From: WVWW01 sp041568335
GTDB taxonomy: Bacteria; Acidobacteriota; Polarisedimenticolia; Polarisedimenticolales; Polarisedimenticolaceae
NCBI GenBank assembly: GCA_041568335.1
Contig: JBFFZZ010000158.1
Location: forward strand, 1 to 7,179
Direction of reading: 5' to 3'
DNA: 7,179 bases
The notes under the pieces are model-generated. The model was not told where the DNA came from and ran no database searches. It worked only from the letters and a program-made list of their open reading frames with translations. Within the stretch, counting starts at the first letter, position 1. Every line of letters starts with the position of its first letter. Below are positions 1 to 5,851 of this stretch, piece by piece. The translations under genes and the position numbers were made by a program.

Positions 1-887
1 AAACGATCGGCCTCGGCCTCGTGAACCGTCAGGATCCTGTCCAGGTGGAGGCTCAGCTGGTTGGCAACCGAGTAGCACAACCGCAGGGCGCCTTCGCCGG
101 CCGGGCGGGACGGCAGCAGCGCCAGACAGGCGGCGATCCGCTCCGCGCGTAGGACGGGAAGCACCACGAGGGAGCTCTCGTCCCACTCGGTCAGGGTGGA
201 CCGGGACTCGTCGTGACCCGAAAGCCGGTCGACCCGCGTGGCCGGCCGGTCCTCCTCGGCCCAGCCGAGCAGCTGGGTGGCCTGACCGGCGAGGGCCGTT
301 CGCGTTTCGCCGTCGAGCGGACGCGACTCCAACGACAGCACCGTGCGGCGGCGGCCCACGGCGTAAGCGACGACCGCGACGTCGATGTCTTCCGCCGATT
401 GCAGCAGCTCGATCGCGCAGCGGAACAACGTGTCGAGATCACGTGCCTCCGCGACCCCGCGGCCGAGCGCCTGGATCAAATCGAGCTCCCGGTTGCGGGC
501 TTCCACGCGATCCTGAGCGTCGGCGAGGCCCTGCCGGGCGCTACGCCAGGCCTCGACGGCCATCAACGCCCGCTCGACGAGCACCATCTGGGGTGCGTCC
601 TCGACGAGTCGGATCGACAGGCGCCAGTGGGGGGAGCCGCCGATCTCGACCTGATGGGGTGCAATCGTCGATGCCGGACCGTCCCGCCATTCGGCGATCG
701 TCCGAGCAACCCCACCTCCCTCGACGAGTTTCAGCGACAGCTCCGCGACGTGGGGTCGCAGCGCCTCGCCCAGACCGATCAGGAGATCGCCGGGGTTCTC
801 GGCGGTCAGTAGATCGGACCAATCGAGCAGCGGCTGGTGGGTGTCGTCGTCGAATGCGCCGTCACGGTGAAACCTGGACTCGGTCAC
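1..887 (-). CDS. GAF-domain signalling protein, N-terminal part (cut by window edge)
   Basis: The frame is open for 295 codons from a GTG at 887 and runs off the left edge without a stop. The GTG has a good ribosome site (AGGGG, 893-897, 5 bases before it), and codons are GC-rich at third positions. Residues 1-100 match no family I recognise, but residues about 88-118 (HWRLSIRLVEDAPQ onward) resemble the end of a degenerate sensor domain. Residues 100-137 are a charged, probably coiled-coil linker. Residues 138-286 look like a GAF domain, starting with a helix (DLIQALGRGVAEARDLDTLF), then alternating strands, and ending in the usual closing helix. In this family an output domain (histidine kinase, PAS or GGDEF) usually follows; it would lie outside the window, so the output is unknown. 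It lies 125 bases downstream of the sigma factor gene in the same direction and may be co-transcribed or use its own weak promoter. Confidence 0.75.
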   Translation of the reverse strand, partial: MTESRFHRDGAFDDDTHQPLLDWSDLLTAENPGDLLIGLGEALRPHVAELSLKLVEGGGVARTIAEWRDGPASTIAPHQVEIGGSPHWRLSIRLVEDAPQMVLVERALMAVEAWRSARQGLADAQDRVEARNRELDLIQALGRGVAEARDLDTLFRCAIELLQSAEDIDVAVVAYAVGRRRTVLSLESRPLDGETRTALAGQATQLLGWAEEDRPATRVDRLSGHDESRSTLTEWDESSLVVLPVLRAERIAACLALLPSRPAGEGALRLCYSVANQLSLHLDRILTVHEAEADR

Positions 888-934
888 GCGTTCCCCTACG
901 CAAGTACGGGCGCCAAGACGCACCTCGCAGGCCG

Positions 935-964
935 AGTCTACAGAAGTCCCAGGCCCGGGGGCAA
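935..964 (-). promoter_or_regulatory. Candidate sigma-70 promoter for the GAF gene
   Basis: On the minus strand TTGCCC (964-959) and TAGACT (940-935) are 18 bases apart, each matching four of six consensus bases. Transcription would begin about 40 bases before the GTG at 887. In a GC-rich background such matches arise by chance, so this is only a candidate. The gene could equally be read from the sigma factor promoter, since no clear terminator (hairpin plus T run) is visible between them. Confidence 0.3.
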
Positions 965-1012
965 CGGGGAACCGCGGGGGCGAAATCACCGCGGCGGGCT
1001 CGAGTGCCTCGT

Positions 1013-1903
1013 CTAGCCGCGCAAGCGACGCTGCGCGCGCGAGCCGGGGAAGTCCGCGCGTTGAGGCGATTTGACGACGCGTTTGCGTGCGAAGATCTTC
1101 TTCAGGCGGTTCTTGGCCTGGCATTCGACCTGGCGCACGCGCTCACGGCTGATGTTCATCATCTCGCCGATCTCCTTCAGCGTGAGCGTCGGGCCGCCGG
1201 CGATCCCGAAGCGGTGGCACAGGACCGTGCGTTCCTGCTCGGTGAGGTCGGTCATGGCCTCGCTGACGAGGAGGTTCGCCTCGCGCTTGATCAGGTCGTC
1301 CTCGGGGGTGATCAGGTTGTCGTCCACGAGGTAGTCGGCGATCGGTGTGTCCCGCTCTTTCCCGACCTTGTCGTCGAGGCTCATTTCCCGAAGCGTGAAC
1401 TGCAGGACCTGGTCGATCTTGTTGACGCTCCGCGCGAGCCGGTCCGAGATCTCCTCCCGCTTGGGCTTGCGCCCCAGCGTGCGTCGCAGCGAATTCTCGG
1501 CGTCGCGGATCTCGCGGACCTTTTTCATTTGATAGGTGGGCACGCGAACCAGGCTGGAGTGCTCGCTGAGCGCCTTCAGGATGGATTTGCGAATCCACCA
1601 AATCGCATAGGTGATGAACTTCGTCCCCTTGGTGGCATCGTAGCGATGGGCCGCCTCGATGAGGCCGATATTGCCCTCGTTGAGCATGTCCTCGAAGGGC
1701 AGACCGAGGTTGCGATACTCGCTGGCGACCTTGACGACGAAGCTGAGGTTGGACTCGACGAGCTCGTGGAGCGAGTCCTGGCACCCGTTCCTGACGTTAC
1801 GCGCCAGTCCCTGTTCCTGCTCTTTCGTCAGCAGCGGATATGACCGGATGTCGGAAAAATAGCGTGACAGGACCGTGGAGCGTTCTTTCTGGGTGGAGTC
1901 CAT
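1013..1903 (-). CDS. Sigma-70 family RNA polymerase sigma factor (group 2, RpoD/RpoS-like)
   Basis: This 296-residue protein directs RNA polymerase to promoters. Residues 10-40 (VLSRYFSDIRSYPLLTKEQE) are region 1.2. Residues 47-120 are region 2, with the core-binding stretch LPFEDMLNEGNIGLIEA and the -10 recognition and melting segment around TYAIWWIRKSILKALSEHSS. Residues 121-170 are region 3. Residues 215-270 are region 4, with the helix-turn-helix LKEIGEMMNISRERVRQVE that contacts the -35 box. Region 1.1 is absent, as in alternative primary-like factors, so it is probably a general-stress or stationary-phase type rather than the housekeeping factor (inference). A basic tail (ARKRVVKSP, RAQRRLRG) follows region 4. 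The ATG at 1903 is preferred over the adjacent TTG at 1906; GGAGAGGG (1908-1915) serves as ribosome site. A strong promoter and a long leader lie upstream. Confidence 0.95.
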   Translation of the reverse strand: MDSTQKERSTVLSRYFSDIRSYPLLTKEQEQGLARNVRNGCQDSLHELVESNLSFVVKVASEYRNLGLPFEDMLNEGNIGLIEAAHRYDATKGTKFITYAIWWIRKSILKALSEHSSLVRVPTYQMKKVREIRDAENSLRRTLGRKPKREEISDRLARSVNKIDQVLQFTLREMSLDDKVGKERDTPIADYLVDDNLITPEDDLIKREANLLVSEAMTDLTEQERTVLCHRFGIAGGPTLTLKEIGEMMNISRERVRQVECQAKNRLKKIFARKRVVKSPQRADFPGSRAQRRLRG

Positions 1904-1941
1904 CAAGCCCTCTCCGGAACGTGATGCGGTGCGTGGAGGCT

Positions 1942-1957
1942 TGACAGAAATCTGTCA
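1942..1957. repeat. Perfect inverted repeat, operator- or hairpin-like
   Basis: TGACAGA-AA-TCTGTCA has two exact 7-base arms around two bases. It ends 38 bases upstream of the sigma factor ATG. As DNA it has the size and symmetry of a site for a dimeric repressor. As RNA it could fold into a 6-bp stem with a 4-base loop just upstream of the ribosome site. Its half-sites are not arranged like the usual LexA box (CTGT, 8 bases, ACAG), and I cannot name a regulator. Confidence 0.5.
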
Positions 1958-2122
1958 GAATCTCCTTGACCGGCCGTGTTGTTCGCAGTAATTTGATTGT
2001 CGGTTGTTTTAAAGAATTTGACTTGGAAGGGATTAGCTGGATTGAGAAGGCCCGGGTCGGGATGGACTCGGACTTCGCAGATGGTCGGCTGGAAAGCGCC
2101 GTACCGGATCACTCGCCCCCCC

Positions 2123-2143
2123 ATCGTGGCCCCCACGATCGTG
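2123..2143. repeat. Overlapping palindromes in the sigma factor leader
   Basis: Two symmetric elements share bases. ATCGTGG (2123-2129) and CCACGAT (2133-2139) pair perfectly around a 3-base loop, and CACGATCGTG (2134-2143) is a self-complementary 10-mer. In the minus-strand transcript they lie 30-50 bases from the predicted start. They are mutually exclusive folds, as in attenuator-type leaders, or they may be a protein site. No function can be assigned from sequence alone. Confidence 0.4.
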
Positions 2144-2177
2144 TCGAATAACGAGTACTGCCCCGTGTGTGCGCGTT

Positions 2178-2206
2178 AGTTTAGGCACGCCCCGCCCCGT
2201 TGTCAA
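2178..2206 (-). promoter_or_regulatory. Near-consensus sigma-70 promoter for the sigma factor gene
   Basis: On the minus strand a perfect -35 box TTGACA (2206-2201) is followed by exactly 17 bases and TAAACT (2183-2178), four of six matches. The spacer is very GC-rich. This is the best promoter in the window. It lies downstream of the rhomboid terminator candidate and points at the sigma factor gene, with transcription expected near 2171. The nearly symmetric TTGTAAGTTGACAA overlaps the -35 box and could be a small operator. Confidence 0.7.
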
Positions 2207-2223
2207 CTTACAATCGTCGACGT

Positions 2224-2247
2224 AAACCCATATCCGGACTGGGTTTT
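2224..2247. terminator. Terminator-like hairpin behind the rhomboid gene
   Basis: AAACCCA (2224-2230) and TGGGTTT (2240-2246) form an exact 7-bp stem around a 9-base loop. It lies 42-65 bases past the rhomboid stop and before the sigma factor promoter. A run of three to four T on each strand follows the G's, so it could work in both directions, though the T tract is short for a strong intrinsic terminator. A second GC-rich hairpin, CGGCG-ATA-CGCCG, lies between it and the rhomboid stop, at 2270-2282. Confidence 0.45.
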
Positions 2248-2288
2248 CAGGGATTTATGGTTTGGCGGTCGGCGTATCGCCGCCGGAC

Positions 2289-3011
2289 CTAGTTGACCCA
2301 CCGATCGGTGTCGTCGTTCTTGCCCATCATGACCTTGAAGCGCCGCCGTTGGATGCGCCAACGGATCTCTTTGATCAGCCGGTCGATACGCCAGGCGCGC
2401 TTGAGGTAGATCAACCCGGTCAACGCGCCCCCGAGATGTCCGATGTGCGAGATGCCGTCCGCGACCGAAGCGAAGTTGTAGTAGAGCGCGAAGAAGAAGA
2501 AGATCATCGCGAACGTCTTGGCCTTCATCGGGAACATCATCATGAACAGCACGCGGCGTTCCGAGAACAGCAACCCGTAAGCCATGATGATCCCGTAGAG
2601 CGCCCCCGACGCTCCCAGGGTGGGCACCTCGGCGCCGCGGAGGATCCCCTGGATGAAGATCGCGACCCCCCCGCCGAGCCCGCAGACGACGTAATAGCGC
2701 AGGTAAGCGCGCGACCCCCAGAGCCGCTCGAGCTCACCGCTGAACATCCACAGGATCAGCATGTTGAAGAAGATGTGGCCGAGCCCGGCGTGCAGGACCA
2801 TGTAAGTCCCGATCTGCCAGACAAACCCGTGCAGCACGCTCGACGGGGTCAGCGCGAGGTACTGAACGAGAAACTCGCGGACCGCGGGGACCTGCATCGG
2901 CAGGAAGATCGCCGCGTTGACGATGATGATCATCTTCAACATCGGGGTCACCGGTGGGACCCCGATGGTGACGCTACCGCCGCGTGCGGGGCCTTGCCTG
3001 TAGTAGCTCAT
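2289..3011 (-). CDS. Rhomboid family intramembrane serine protease
   Basis: The product is a 240-residue membrane protein that cuts other membrane proteins within or near the bilayer; its substrates cannot be inferred. About six hydrophobic helices are visible: residues 24-40, 58-75, 79-94, 104-122, 131-150 and 166-205, the last region probably holding two. The catalytic dyad is present: Ser135 in GASGA and His192 in HLGG. The oxyanion-side motif is His79 and Asn83 in HIFFNM. A second histidine, His189, lies three residues before His192. A strongly basic tail (RLIKEIRWRIQRRRFK) follows the last helix and is probably cytoplasmic. The ATG at 3011 is chosen because the frame upstream reads as low-quality sequence overlapping the divergent gene; GGAG lies 11 bases before it. 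It is monocistronic, with its own promoter and a probable terminator. Confidence 0.92.
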   Translation of the reverse strand: MSYYRQGPARGGSVTIGVPPVTPMLKMIIIVNAAIFLPMQVPAVREFLVQYLALTPSSVLHGFVWQIGTYMVLHAGLGHIFFNMLILWMFSGELERLWGSRAYLRYYVVCGLGGGVAIFIQGILRGAEVPTLGASGALYGIIMAYGLLFSERRVLFMMMFPMKAKTFAMIFFFFALYYNFASVADGISHIGHLGGALTGLIYLKRAWRIDRLIKEIRWRIQRRRFKVMMGKNDDTDRWVN

Positions 3012-3128
3012 CGGGTGTTCAGCTCCATGCGGGGTTTTCGTCCGAGAACGGGAACGGCCCGCAGACCCCTTGAATCGCTTCGCGCCGGCTTGCATCTTCG
3101 CAGCACAGGTGCACGGACCGACCCAGGG

Positions 3129-3158
3129 AGCATAGCCCCCGCTCGCCTCGAGCGTCAA
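3129..3158 (-). promoter_or_regulatory. Sigma-70 promoter for the rhomboid gene
   Basis: On the minus strand TTGACG (3158-3153, five of six matches) is followed by 18 bases and TATGCT (3134-3129, four of six). Transcription would begin near 3122 and give a leader of about 110 bases before the ATG at 3011. The -35 box is only 5 bases from the GTG that may start the divergent sigma-54 activator gene, so the two genes share a compact control region. Confidence 0.5.
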
Positions 3159-3162
3159 ACGC

Positions 3163-4170
3163 GTGGGAGCCCGTTTGAGAGACTCGCGTATCACCGCCGG
3201 CTCGTCCTTGTTGCCGGGCGAATCACCCGCCTGGCGTGAGCTCCGGCGATCCGTTCGATCCATCGCTCCATCCCGATTTCCGGTGTTGATCCACGGCGAG
3301 TCGGGCAGCGGCAAGGAGGGCGTCGCGCGCACCGTGCATGCCTGGAGCGCGCGTTCCGGCGGCCCGTTCGTCGCCGTGAACTGTGCATCGCTGAGCGAGA
3401 CCCTGCTCGAGGCGGAGCTGTTCGGGGCGTTGCGCGGGGCCTACACCGGTTGCGAGCGGGACCGGCCGGGCTTGCTTCGCCAGGCCGATCGCGGGACCCT
3501 GTTCCTCGACGAGGTCGGCGAGATGTCCCCGGCGCTGCAGGGCCAGCTGTTGCGCTTCCTCGACAACGGCGGTTTTCGCCCGGTCGGGGCGACGCACGAA
3601 CAGGCCAGCGATGTGCGCATCGTCGCGGCGACCCACAGGAACTTGCATCGTTCGACGGCGACCGGTCGGTTTCGGCTCGACCTGTGGTGGAGGCTCGCGG
3701 TCATCCGGGTCGACGTCCCCCCCCTGCGAGGCCGGCTGGAGGATCTACCCCTGATCGTGGAGCGGCTGGCGCCGGGGCTCGAGAGCGAATGCGGTCGTGG
3801 ACCCTTGCGTCTGACCGACGGGGCGTGGACGCGCCTGGCGAATCATCCCTGGCCGGGGAACATCCGCGAGCTTCGTGGGGCCCTGGCCCGCGCTCTCCTG
3901 TCGTGCGAGCGGTTGCCGCTCCCCGCGAGAGCGATTCGCCTGGACGAGCCGGTAACCCTCACGCGGGAGCCTTCCCGGAGCCTCGAAGAGACCATGATCC
4001 GCGACGCGCTGATCGGGTCGGCCGGTCACATGGGCCGCGCCGCCGAGCGCATCGGGTGGTCGCGTCAGAAGCTGTACCGGCGAATGGACGCCCTCGGTCT
4101 GCGGACGCCTCAGTCGACCCGCCGTGATTTCGAGCCGACGACGTCGTCGGCGAGCTCGACGTTCCAGTAG
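3163..4170 (+). CDS. Sigma-54-dependent transcriptional activator, AAA+ plus Fis HTH only
   Basis: This bacterial enhancer-binding protein (335 residues from GTG 3163) would use ATP hydrolysis to open sigma-54 promoter complexes. Residues 17-245 are the AAA+ domain: Walker A GESGSGKE (45-52), sigma-54-contact loop GAYTGC (92-97), Walker B TLFLDE (112-117), arginine-finger region VRIVAATH (151-158) and sensor II WPGNIREL (230-237). Residues 274-312 are a Fis-type helix-turn-helix (GRAAERIGWSRQKLYRRMDALGL). There is no receiver, GAF or PAS domain ahead of the AAA+ domain, as in PspF, so a partner protein probably controls it (inference). The loop departs from the usual GAFTGA, with Tyr for Phe and Cys for the last Ala. 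The start is uncertain: GTG 3163 has no ribosome site, while TTG 3175 has GGGAG 5 bases before it (331 residues). No strong promoter is visible; a weak TTGAAT/CATCTT pair lies at 3070-3098. The last 61 bases overlap the convergent HNH gene. Confidence 0.9.
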   Translation: MGARLRDSRITAGSSLLPGESPAWRELRRSVRSIAPSRFPVLIHGESGSGKEGVARTVHAWSARSGGPFVAVNCASLSETLLEAELFGALRGAYTGCERDRPGLLRQADRGTLFLDEVGEMSPALQGQLLRFLDNGGFRPVGATHEQASDVRIVAATHRNLHRSTATGRFRLDLWWRLAVIRVDVPPLRGRLEDLPLIVERLAPGLESECGRGPLRLTDGAWTRLANHPWPGNIRELRGALARALLSCERLPLPARAIRLDEPVTLTREPSRSLEETMIRDALIGSAGHMGRAAERIGWSRQKLYRRMDALGLRTPQSTRRDFEPTTSSASSTFQ

Positions 4171-4733
4171 GCCTCGTCGAGGAAGGTCTTCCACTCGTCG
4201 GGGCACGGGCCGATCCAGTTGCCGCGCCACATCGGGTGGCCCGCGGGTTTCTTCGGCTTGCGGATCAGACGCATCCCCGCCTGCAGTGGCGTGCGCGCAC
4301 CCTTCCTCGTGTTGCAGGCGATGCAAGCGCAAACGACGTTGGCCCAGCTCGAGGCGCCACCGCGACTGAGCGGGACGACGTGATCGAGGTTGAGCTGCCT
4401 TTGTGGGAACACGTCTCCGCAGTACTGACAACGGCAACGATCTCGGTAGAAGATGTTGCGCCGGGTGAAACGGATCTCCCGGGTCGGTAGGCGGTCGTAA
4501 CGCACGAGCTGAATGACGCGCGGGATACGGATCGTCCGCGACGGCGTCTGGATCACCCGGTCGTTGGCGCGCAACGGGAGATCGCACCAGTTCTCGAAGT
4601 CGTAGCTCTGGAAGTCGGGGGCCAGCGCCCGCGCCCGCCCCCCGTAGAACAGCCGGAACGCGCGGCGGACGCCGGTGACCTGCACGGCCTGGTACAGGCT
4701 GTTCAGGACCAAGACTGCGCCGCCCTGTTGCAC
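4110..4733 (-). CDS. HNH endonuclease family protein
   Basis: The protein has 207 residues from GTG 4733. HNH proteins of this type are widespread in bacteria, but their cellular role is largely unknown. Residues about 6-38 match the usual family start (AVLVLNSLYQAVQVTGVRRA, then a G-G-R-A-R turn). The nuclease core includes a zinc-binding CQYC (102-105), the first catalytic pair Asp117-His118 in LDHVVP, Asn132 in WANVV, and the second zinc pair CIAC (137-140) followed by Asn141. The longer start, GTG 4739, overlaps the ddl stop as GTGA, but GTG 4733 sits 5 bases after a perfect GAGGAG (4744-4739) and is preferred. That site lies in the last codons of ddl, so the two genes are probably translationally coupled. 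It is the last gene of the trxA-ddl operon. Its final 61 bases overlap the oppositely oriented sigma-54 activator gene. Confidence 0.88.
   Translation of the reverse strand: MQQGGAVLVLNSLYQAVQVTGVRRAFRLFYGGRARALAPDFQSYDFENWCDLPLRANDRVIQTPSRTIRIPRVIQLVRYDRLPTREIRFTRRNIFYRDRCRCQYCGDVFPQRQLNLDHVVPLSRGGASSWANVVCACIACNTRKGARTPLQAGMRLIRKPKKPAGHPMWRGNWIGPCPDEWKTFLDEAYWNVELADDVVGSKSRRVD
4134..4151. repeat. Perfect 18-base palindrome in the convergent gene overlap
   Basis: GCCGACGACGTCGTCGGC is exactly self-complementary over 18 bases. It lies in the 61 bases coding for the C-termini of both the sigma-54 activator (plus) and the HNH protein (minus). It can form a 9-bp GC-rich stem (fewer pairs if a loop is allowed) in either transcript, with no T run, so it is not a classical intrinsic terminator. 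It may still slow polymerases arriving from both sides. An adjacent 8-base palindrome, CGAGCTCG, follows at 4151-4158. Confidence 0.6.
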
Positions 4734-4735
4734 CT

Positions 4736-5851
4736 TCACTCCTCGCGCGCCTCTTTCCGACCCGCTGACGGAGGCGCGCCGCGATCCGCCACGATCGCCA
4801 ACTCGACCAGCCGCTCGATCAAACGGGCGTAGGGAAGCCCGCTGGCCTCCCATAGTTTGGGAAACATACTGATTGGCGTGAAACCAGGCAAGGTGTTCAC
4901 CTCGTTGAGCCAGACATTCCCGTTCTCGCGCCCCACGAAGAAATCGACCCGCGCGAACCCCGCCAGATCCAGCGTCCGGTAGGCCTCGACGGCGAGCGCC
5001 CGGATCCGGCCGGTCAGCCGGTCGGGCAACGGCGCCGGGATCTTGAGCTCCGACGCGTCGTCCACGTACTTCGCGTCGAAATCGTAGAACGCGTTGCTGG
5101 GGACGATCTCGCCGAGCACCGACGGTTCGGGGTGCTCGTTGCCGAGCACGGCGCATTCGATCTCCCGCACCGCGTGACCGCGCTCGACGACGAGCCGTCG
5201 ATCGAGCCGCGCAGCCTCGCGCAGCCCCGCGACGAGACCGGCCCGTGACTCGACCTTGGTGACACCGAGGGACGAGCCGCCGTTGGACGGCTTGACGAAA
5301 ACGGGCATGGAAAGCTCCGCCTCGATGCGTTCCGCGACGCCCTCGGGGTCGGCCTCCAGCTCGTGACGCTCGACAGCGAGCCAGCGGCAAACGGGTAACC
5401 CGCGCTCCTCGAACAGGCGCCGGGCGAACACCTTGTCCATGCCCAGCGCCGAGCCGGCGACGCCCGCACCGACGTACGGGAGCCCGGCGAGCTCGAGCGT
5501 CCCCTGCAGCCGTCCGTCTTCTCCGCCCCAGCCGTGGATGAGCGGAAACAACACGTCCACGTCGAGGACCTGTCCGGACCCGCTCGCGGCCTGGAGGCGC
5601 AACCCCTCGCCGGGCACGACAACGACCCGACCGCCGCTCGCGTCGGGCTCCGGAACGAACTTGTGATCCGCCGCCAGGATCGCGTGCGAGCTCTCCGGGT
5701 CGAGCCAGCGACCGGCGGAGGTCACCGCGATCGGAACGCACTCGAGCCGTTCGGAGCCGGCCATCGCCGCGGCGACTCCGCGGGCGGAGACGACCGAGAC
5801 CTCGTGCTCGACCGACCGCCCACCGAAGATCAGGCCAACGCGTCGACGCAT
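4736..5851 (-). CDS. ddl: D-alanine--D-alanine ligase
   Basis: This 371-residue cytoplasmic ATP-grasp enzyme joins two D-alanines to make the dipeptide that MurF adds to the peptidoglycan precursor. The N-terminal motif FGGRSVEHEVS (9-19) includes the substrate-side glutamate Glu15. HGWGGEDG (106-113) is the family HGxxGEDG signature. KPSNGGSSLGV (187-197) is the ATP-binding glycine loop. FYDFDAKY (255-262) is the omega loop, with Lys261-Tyr262 where the D-Ala-specific ligases carry Lys-Tyr. RVDFF (301-305) and NEVNTLPGFT (316-325) hold the metal- and phosphate-binding residues. The Lys-Tyr pair argues for normal D-Ala-D-Ala rather than D-Ala-D-Lac (VanA-type) activity. Length is normal for the family. 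The ATG at 5851 overlaps the stop of the CcdA-like gene as TGATG and has no clear ribosome site of its own, so translation is probably coupled. Confidence 0.95.
   Translation of the reverse strand: MRRRVGLIFGGRSVEHEVSVVSARGVAAAMAGSERLECVPIAVTSAGRWLDPESSHAILAADHKFVPEPDASGGRVVVVPGEGLRLQAASGSGQVLDVDVLFPLIHGWGGEDGRLQGTLELAGLPYVGAGVAGSALGMDKVFARRLFEERGLPVCRWLAVERHELEADPEGVAERIEAELSMPVFVKPSNGGSSLGVTKVESRAGLVAGLREAARLDRRLVVERGHAVREIECAVLGNEHPEPSVLGEIVPSNAFYDFDAKYVDDASELKIPAPLPDRLTGRIRALAVEAYRTLDLAGFARVDFFVGRENGNVWLNEVNTLPGFTPISMFPKLWEASGLPYARLIERLVELAIVADRGAPPSAGRKEAREE

Larger units (their letters stand above)
1904..2171 (-). promoter_or_regulatory. Long 5' leader of the sigma factor gene
   Basis: If transcription starts about 7 bases past the TAAACT box, the sigma factor mRNA has a leader of about 268 bases. 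The 1970-2060 part is much richer in A and T than the surrounding genes. The leader contains the hairpin-forming repeats at 2123-2143 and 1942-1957. It also contains an open frame (GTG 2136 or ATG 2124, to TGA 1905-1903) whose stop overlaps the sigma ATG as TGATG. That frame loses the GC-rich third-position signature after about 27 codons and matches no family I know, so I do not call it a gene. I recognise no riboswitch class. The arrangement recalls rpoS-type leaders that control translation through structure, but that is inference. Confidence 0.45.

Noticed and set aside
1191..1210. TGGCAC on the plus strand as a sigma-54 -24 box
   Set aside because: It lies inside the sigma factor coding sequence and no TTGC follows at the right spacing.
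443..1843. Long plus-strand open frame (466 codons) opposite the sigma factor and GAF genes
   Set aside because: Its translation is arginine- and proline-rich low-quality sequence antisense to two clear minus-strand genes, a usual artefact of GC-rich DNA.
3008..3028. Six-codon ORF (MELNTR) whose stop overlaps the rhomboid ATG
   Set aside because: It has no ribosome site and is too short to distinguish from chance; its GGAG is better explained as the rhomboid's own ribosome site.
2262..3239. Plus-strand open frame (325 codons) opposite the rhomboid gene
   Set aside because: It is rich in D, H, E and R with no domain, and the minus strand carries an intact rhomboid with its catalytic motifs in the same place.
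4110..5741. 543-codon minus-strand frame ending in the HNH protein
   Set aside because: The first two thirds are an out-of-frame shadow of ddl; only the part from GTG 4739/4733 has the HNH family sequence.
4736..5851. A vancomycin-resistance-type D-Ala-D-Lac ligase
   Set aside because: The omega loop keeps the Lys-Tyr pair (261-262) of normal D-Ala-D-Ala ligases, and there are no vanH- or vanX-like neighbours.
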